A stretch of 64,000 nt of DNA from Bifidobacterium anseris (GTDB lineage Bacteria; Actinomycetota; Actinomycetes; Actinomycetales; Bifidobacteriaceae): the NCBI RefSeq assembly GCF_002860345.1, contig NZ_NMYC01000005.1, positions 620,001 through 684,000 of the forward strand. Direction: 5' to 3'. Made by a program: the position numbers and the translations under genes. Under the pieces are notes generated by a model, which saw nothing but the letters and a program-made list of their open reading frames with translations, was not told the origin of the DNA and made no database searches. The stretch's first letter is position 1. Every line of letters begins with the position of its first letter. This document shows positions 60,089-64,000 of the stretch, in pieces.

Positions 60089-60094
60089 TAGCGC

Positions 60095-60778
60095 TCACCG
60101 CCAGACGAAGGGTGCGCCGGCGGCGCCGATCTCGAAGAAGTACTGCGCGATGCCCAGATCGGTGCGCGTGTATGGACCGATGCCGGGGTCGGCGGCGACG
60201 GTGCGCCCGTCGGCCTCGAGACGGAACATGAACCGCTGCTGGTTGAGCGCGCTCGGCGCGAGCAGCGCCGCCTCGACGCCACGCTCGAACCACGTCGGCA
60301 CGGCGATGCCTCCCTCGACCGAGGCGACCTGTCCGTAGGTCTTCGAACGCGACGACTTGCCGTGCGTCACGCCGTGGCCGACGGCGATCGCGAAGCGTAC
60401 TTTGTCGTCGGCGTCGAACGCCGCATGCCGTGCCGCCTGATGCTTGCTGAACGACAGGCCGACCCAGCAGGTATCGAGTCCCAGCTGCACGGCGCGCAGC
60501 AGCACATGGGCGCCCCAGTAGCCGCAACGCCGCTCCCAGTCCTTCGTCTGGTCGGTGGCGATCGCCACATAGTTGCGCACGTTCCTGAACATGCCGTAGT
60601 GCAGCAGCGCATTGCCGAAGGCGTCCGGCTCGTCGGTGACGAGCCGCATCTCGATGCCTCCCTCGGTCTCGAGCCTGCCGATGAGCGCGCGCAGGTCGTC
60701 GCATGTCGGCGCGTCGATCGGTTCGTCGGTGTATGCGCGCACCGCGTGCCGCCTGTGCATCGCCTCGAGAAGATCCAC
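60095..60778 (-). CDS. Nitroreductase-family oxidoreductase
   Basis: 227 residues from the GTG at 60778, with AAGGAGC upstream. FMN-binding residues appear in MHRRHAVRAYTDEPI and SALNQQRFMFR, with the long YGMFRNVRNYVAIATDQ and GVGLSF-type segments typical of nitroreductases. These flavin enzymes reduce nitro compounds, quinones or other electrophiles using NAD(P)H. It is convergent with the fucose aldolase with only six bases between and is probably unrelated to that pathway. Confidence 0.85.
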   Translation of the reverse strand: MDLLEAMHRRHAVRAYTDEPIDAPTCDDLRALIGRLETEGGIEMRLVTDEPDAFGNALLHYGMFRNVRNYVAIATDQTKDWERRCGYWGAHVLLRAVQLGLDTCWVGLSFSKHQAARHAAFDADDKVRFAIAVGHGVTHGKSSRSKTYGQVASVEGGIAVPTWFERGVEAALLAPSALNQQRFMFRLEADGRTVAADPGIGPYTRTDLGIAQYFFEIGAAGAPFVWR

Positions 60779-61026
60779 CGATGCTCCTTATCTGCCGTGC
60801 GTTCTGCCGTGTGTCGTATCGTCAGCTGCGCCGTGTCGCCCGCTGCGCCGTGTCGCTGCTGCGGTATCCGCGATTCCCATCCGCACTGCGGACATCCTCT
60901 CGTATTATCCGCCGCACCGATTCCGCGGCCGCCGGCGTTCCACCTACGGTGAACGCGGCAGTCCGTCGACTACAGCACGGCGAAAACGCCGTCGTTCCAA
61001 CGCTTATGCATGTCGACGAAGCAGGG

Positions 61027-61056
61027 TTGAGCGGGGAGGAAACGTGCCGGTAATAC
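61027..61056 (+). promoter_or_regulatory. Promoter of candidate small RNA
   Basis: TTGAGC and TAATAC with an 18-base spacer; predicted transcription start is near 61063. Confidence 0.5.
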
Positions 61057-61062
61057 GTCGTT

Positions 61063-61245
61063 TCGCATCGCGAAATGCGCAGCCTGCAATGCTGGGGAAA
61101 CGAACGGCAACCCAAGCGTGCTTCGGCGCACAGCTCAGCCCGGCAGGGCGGAAACGGAGGCGGCAGGCTCACCACAGGCTTTCCCTTTGCGAAGAACATA
61201 CTCGAGGCGCCGCGGCATGGCGAAGGTCATGCCGCGGCGCTTTAA
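61063..61245 (+). ncRNA. Candidate small RNA of about 180 nt, unknown class
   Basis: The stretch between a plausible promoter and a strong plus-strand terminator has no upstream plus-strand gene to terminate, as the neighbour at 60095-60778 is on the other strand. It begins with the stem TTTCGC-ATC-GCGAAA and has further GC-rich self-complementary segments. It does not show conserved marks of SRP RNA, RNase P RNA, tmRNA or any riboswitch I can recall. It could be a free small RNA or a long leader with attenuation for the OLD gene. Confidence 0.4.
61207..61245 (+). terminator. Orphan terminator
   Basis: GCGCCGCGGCATG (61207-61219) pairs perfectly with CATGCCGCGGCGC (61228-61240), followed by TTTAATTT on the plus strand. 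Confidence 0.85.
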
Positions 61246-61311
61246 TTTGCGCCGCGCATCGCCTGCGCCGGCTAGAGTGGAGACATCCGCGCCGCCGACG
61301 AAGGAGTGCCG

Positions 61312-62934
61312 ATGCGCCTGTCCGCACTGAGAATCCGCAACCACAGCCGCGTGGCCGACCTCGATATCGAGGTGCGCGACCACCTCGTCCTCGTCGGCAC
61401 GAACGAATCGGGAAAATCATCGATTCTGCGCTGCCTCGACCTGCTGCTCGGCGCGCCGCGCGCACGGTTGTACGCGACATTATCCGCAGCCGACGTACGC
61501 GAGCCTGCGCATCCCTTCGTCGTCGAGGCGACGCTCGTCGGCGCCGATCCGGCCGTCTTCGCCGTGCCGGATGTGACAGCTGCGGCAGCTGCGGCGGACG
61601 CGGCGGACGTCGTGCGGCTGCGTCTCGACGTGGCCGTCGGTGACGACGGCGAGACGATCGACATCCGCAGGCGCGTCCTGACGGGTGACGACGACGGCGT
61701 TGAGCTCACAGCCGCGCAGATCGACGCGATCGGATGGACGATGATGGCCGACGACGCCGACGCGCACATCGGCGACCCGCCGATGCTGCGTCGCCTGTTT
61801 GCGACGCTCGACCTCGACGGCGAACGCCGTGCGCTCGTGCAGGCCGAACGCCACGCCGACGGCGTGCTGCGCCGCTCCGAGACATTGCGCACATTGCGCG
61901 AACAAATCGCCGGACAGCTGACGGCGGCGCTGCCGGGACGCTACCGCGGCGACGACCTCGTGTTCGTCGCCGACGCGCGCGAGCGCGACCCCTTCGACCG
62001 TGTGCGCCTGCAGCTGCGCGGCCCGCACGGCCAGCGCGACCTCGGCGCGCAATCGGGCGGCCTGCGTGCCGTCTTCGTCGTCGCCCTCTTCGACCTGCTC
62101 AACTGTGACGGCAACCGTGACGGCGGCAGTAACTGCGGCGGCGTCATCGGACTCGACGAACCCGAGACACATCTGCACCCGACGAGCCAACGCAACCTCG
62201 CGCGGCTGCTCGCGCGCGGCCCGAGCCAGAAGATCATCGCGACGCACGCGCCCGACATCATCGGCGAATTCGAACCCGACGAGATCGTCGTCGTGCGCGC
62301 CGACGACGTCGTGCAGCCGCGACGCGACTTTCTCGACGACGACGACAAGCTGCTGCTGCACATGTGGGTGCGCGACCGTCTCGAACCGCTCACGGCGGAA
62401 CATGTCGTCGTCGTCGAAGGCATCACCGATCGCGTGCTGCTCGAACACTGCGCCGACGTGACCGGACGCAACCTCGACACCTACGGCGTCGTCGTGCTCG
62501 AAGCGGGTGGCTGCCGCGAGATGCCGGCATGGAGCCGCGTCTTCGGCGACCGCGGCTTTCAGGTGCCGCTCACGCAGCTCATCGACGCCGACGCGGCAGA
62601 CGCGATCGCACACGAATACGGCGTGCGCGTCGATGATTTGCCGTCGCGGCACGTGTGGGTGTCCCATCCCGACCTCGAAGGAGAATACGTGCGTGCGCTC
62701 GGTGCGAACGCCGCCTTCGACGCACTCGCGCAGGGCGGTTTCGGCCGCGGCGAGCTCGAACAGATGCGTCGCAAACGCGTCGACGGCACGCTCGACGAGG
62801 CCGAAGTGGCGCGATTCTGCAGGACGCGGGCGAACAAGACGCGCGCTGTGCTCGCCGTCATGCCAGCGATCGACGCGGCCGTCGCGCGCCGCATCGCGAG
62901 CGTGCAGCGGCTGCTCAACGACGTCGTGCGCTGA
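61312..62934 (+). CDS. OLD-family ATPase with Toprim domain
   Basis: 540 residues from the ATG at 61312, with AAGGAG upstream. The N-terminal ABC-type ATPase has Walker A GTNESGKSS at 29-37 in the RecF/OLD style, and the Walker B/signature region IGLDEPETHLHP at about 278-289. A C-terminal Toprim domain starts VVVVEGITDRVLLEH near residue 364, with the glutamate and later aspartates. OLD proteins are ATP-dependent DNA nucleases; class 1 members stand alone and many act in phage defence. No UvrD-type GajB partner follows, so this looks like a standalone class 1 member. Confidence 0.85.
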   Translation: MRLSALRIRNHSRVADLDIEVRDHLVLVGTNESGKSSILRCLDLLLGAPRARLYATLSAADVREPAHPFVVEATLVGADPAVFAVPDVTAAAAAADAADVVRLRLDVAVGDDGETIDIRRRVLTGDDDGVELTAAQIDAIGWTMMADDADAHIGDPPMLRRLFATLDLDGERRALVQAERHADGVLRRSETLRTLREQIAGQLTAALPGRYRGDDLVFVADARERDPFDRVRLQLRGPHGQRDLGAQSGGLRAVFVVALFDLLNCDGNRDGGSNCGGVIGLDEPETHLHPTSQRNLARLLARGPSQKIIATHAPDIIGEFEPDEIVVVRADDVVQPRRDFLDDDDKLLLHMWVRDRLEPLTAEHVVVVEGITDRVLLEHCADVTGRNLDTYGVVVLEAGGCREMPAWSRVFGDRGFQVPLTQLIDADAADAIAHEYGVRVDDLPSRHVWVSHPDLEGEYVRALGANAAFDALAQGGFGRGELEQMRRKRVDGTLDEAEVARFCRTRANKTRAVLAVMPAIDAAVARRIASVQRLLNDVVR

Positions 62935-63064
62935 GCGGGACGCCGCGCAGGGCAAGCCGAGTAATCTGGACGATAGGATGCGCCGCGTGCACGGTGCCGC
63001 CGACCATCGAGCGCGGCGCGCCATCATAAATCACGTCATATCAACAACGTAACCAGGGGATGCC

Positions 63065-63709
63065 ATGACGATGAACGACGGACAGAAGCCGCAGCGGTCG
63101 CGCGCCGTCGTCTACACCGATTTCGACGGCGTGCTCAACGCCTTCGCGAACGCCGACGCACGCGCGGACGCTGAGACGACGTTTGCTTTGGACGGCGAGG
63201 CCGTCGTGCCGGCGGGCAGCATGGCCTACCCGGTGCATTGGTCGCGTGAGCTCGCCGCGGATATGGTCGCGCTCGCGCACGACGGCACAATCGAACTCGT
63301 CTGGCTGTCCACATGGCAGCCGTACACGCCGGCGCTCAACGCGACGCTCGGCTGGGACGGCCGTGACGTGCGCACCGCGCTGTGGTACGACCCGGTCACC
63401 GGCACCGGCTTGCGCGATGGCAAACTGCGCGCCGTCGTACGCAGAATCGGCATCGAGGATGATGCGATGACGCCGACGCCGATCGTGTGGATCGACGACG
63501 AGGAGTGCACGGTGCGCGCGAAACAGGTCATCGAATCGGCGGGTCCGCTGTTCCCGGTGCTCGCCGTGCGTCCCGACTCGCGCATCGGCATCTCGCGACG
63601 GCAATGGCGGCTCATCCGCGAATTCATCGACGATCCGATGGCGTTCCCGACGTTCGCGCTCGACGTCGAACCCAGCGTGATCGAACGGGAGGCTCATTGG
63701 GGACTGTGA
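63065..63709 (+). CDS. HAD-like protein resembling RNA-repair HAD domains
   Basis: 214 residues from the ATG at 63065, or 63071. The HAD phosphatase motif I is VVYTDFDGVLNAF near residue 16, motif II is LVWLSTWQP near 78, and motif III/IV aspartates are in IVWIDDEECTVRAK. The short WLSTWQ motif and overall plan resemble the HAD domain of Swiss Army Knife RNA-repair proteins. It may act on nucleotide or RNA 2',3'-cyclic or 3'-phosphates, which is inference. It follows the OLD gene by 130 bases on the same strand. Confidence 0.72.
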   Translation: MTMNDGQKPQRSRAVVYTDFDGVLNAFANADARADAETTFALDGEAVVPAGSMAYPVHWSRELAADMVALAHDGTIELVWLSTWQPYTPALNATLGWDGRDVRTALWYDPVTGTGLRDGKLRAVVRRIGIEDDAMTPTPIVWIDDEECTVRAKQVIESAGPLFPVLAVRPDSRIGISRRQWRLIREFIDDPMAFPTFALDVEPSVIEREAHWGL

Positions 63710-63748
63710 GCCGTCGGTGAACGTTGTGCGCACATCGGCGGGAGCGGG

Positions 63749-63776
63749 TTGACCGCCCGCGGCGCGTTCCTATAAT
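63749..63776 (+). promoter_or_regulatory. Strong sigma-70-like promoter
   Basis: TTGACC (63749-63754) and TATAAT (63771-63776) are separated by 16 bases, the best consensus match in the window. It reads into the small gene at 63833. A repeated CGGCTTGC lies in the leader. Confidence 0.75.
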
Positions 63777-63832
63777 TGGTGGCAACACACCGGCTTGCCA
63801 TGCCGGCTTGCATGATGAAGGTGGTGATTGCC

Positions 63833-64000
63833 ATGGCACGACTGTACCGTTCCGGCTACAGCAGACGATGCGGCAAACGGCGGTATCCCACCCGCGAGGA
63901 CGCACTGCTCGCGCTCGCCTCCTGCAAAGGCTCCGCCAACGGCAGACGCGAGGAATGTCGCGCCTATCCGTGTCCGCAATGCTCGGGTTGGCATTTGACG
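63833..64000 (+). CDS. Small Cys/Arg-rich protein (cut by window edge)
   Basis: At least 56 codons from the ATG at 63833; the 3' end is beyond the window. AAGGTGG precedes the start. It is basic and has spaced cysteines (RRCGKRRY, SCKGS, ECRAYPCPQCSGWHLT), so the CPQCSGWH segment may bind zinc. The same general look is found in small conserved actinobacterial proteins of unknown function. It was missed by ORF calling only because no stop lies inside the window. Confidence 0.65.
   Translation, partial: MARLYRSGYSRRCGKRRYPTREDALLALASCKGSANGRREECRAYPCPQCSGWHLT

Larger units (their letters stand above)
60779..61311. other. Non-coding gap holding a promoter and an orphan terminator
   Basis: About 530 bases with no supported protein gene. 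TTGAGC (61027-61032) and TAATAC (61051-61056) form a promoter with an 18-bp spacer, and a strong terminator lies at 61207-61245. TAGAGT at 61272-61277 serves the downstream gene. See the candidate RNA entry. Confidence 0.6.

Overview
The window reads as a chromosomal segment of a GC-rich actinobacterium, almost certainly Bifidobacterium. The reasons are the gene set (actinobacterial-type serC, serine/lysine tRNA synthetases, a long lysS N-terminal extension, PspC-type sensor kinase, oleate hydratase, FucO/FucP sugar-acid route), the lack of any respiratory operon, very strong G/C third positions, and frequent leaderless starts with a TAnnnT box 6-7 nt before ATG. It has no phage structural genes, integrase, CRISPR array or rRNA. 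Three tRNA genes are present: Ser-UGA, Pro-CGG and Glu-UUC.

Layout. 1-3.2 kb: 5' end of pgm, a diacylglycerol-kinase-family lipid kinase, serS and tRNA-Ser. 3.2-7.4 kb: a TetR-controlled permease/aminotransferase module with matching palindromic operators. 7.4-12 kb: a membrane-anchored hydrolase, then DUF4125 and TPR-DUF4037 genes preceded by a LexA-like box. 12-19 kb: a PspC-histidine kinase/LuxR regulator pair divergent from a PspC membrane protein, an acidic membrane protein and a FetAB-like exporter. 19-25.8 kb: tRNA-Pro, lysS, two Pro-rich membrane proteins, a MenA-like prenyltransferase and gpmA. 25.8-30.3 kb: an AT-richer accessory island with a 105-bp tandem repeat and an McrBC-type restriction locus with an extra upstream gene. 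30.3-36.4 kb: a frameshifted F420-reductase-like gene, a hypothetical, a DEDD exonuclease, oleate hydratase and a coupled oxidoreductase. 36.5-45.6 kb: phoU, a degenerate sensor kinase, manA, serC, two secreted cell-wall hydrolases and a universal stress protein. 45.6-52 kb: OsmC, thyA, dfrA, a tyrosine phosphatase, galE, trmB, tRNA-Glu, a zinc-ribbon protein and a small kinase-like protein. 52.3-60.1 kb: a complete non-phosphorylating L-fucose locus. 60.1-64 kb: a nitroreductase, a candidate small RNA, an OLD-type ATPase/nuclease, a HAD-like protein and the start of a small Cys-rich protein.

How the genes work together. The fucose genes encode every step from uptake to 1,2-propanediol: fucose dehydrogenase, lactonase, fuconate dehydratase, keto-deoxy-fuconate aldolase and lactaldehyde reductase, plus FucP and a divergent LacI regulator. 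The TetR module looks like import and transamination of an amine or amino acid, self-contained in regulation. thyA-dfrA forms the thymidylate/folate pair.

The least explained parts are the dispersed intergenic repeat family with an exact 53/40-nt alternation, the 105-bp array beside the restriction locus, a perfect 20-bp hairpin inside mcrC, the SOS-box-linked DUF4037/DUF4125 pair, an orphan terminator implying a small RNA, and a sensor kinase lacking its phospho-acceptor histidine.
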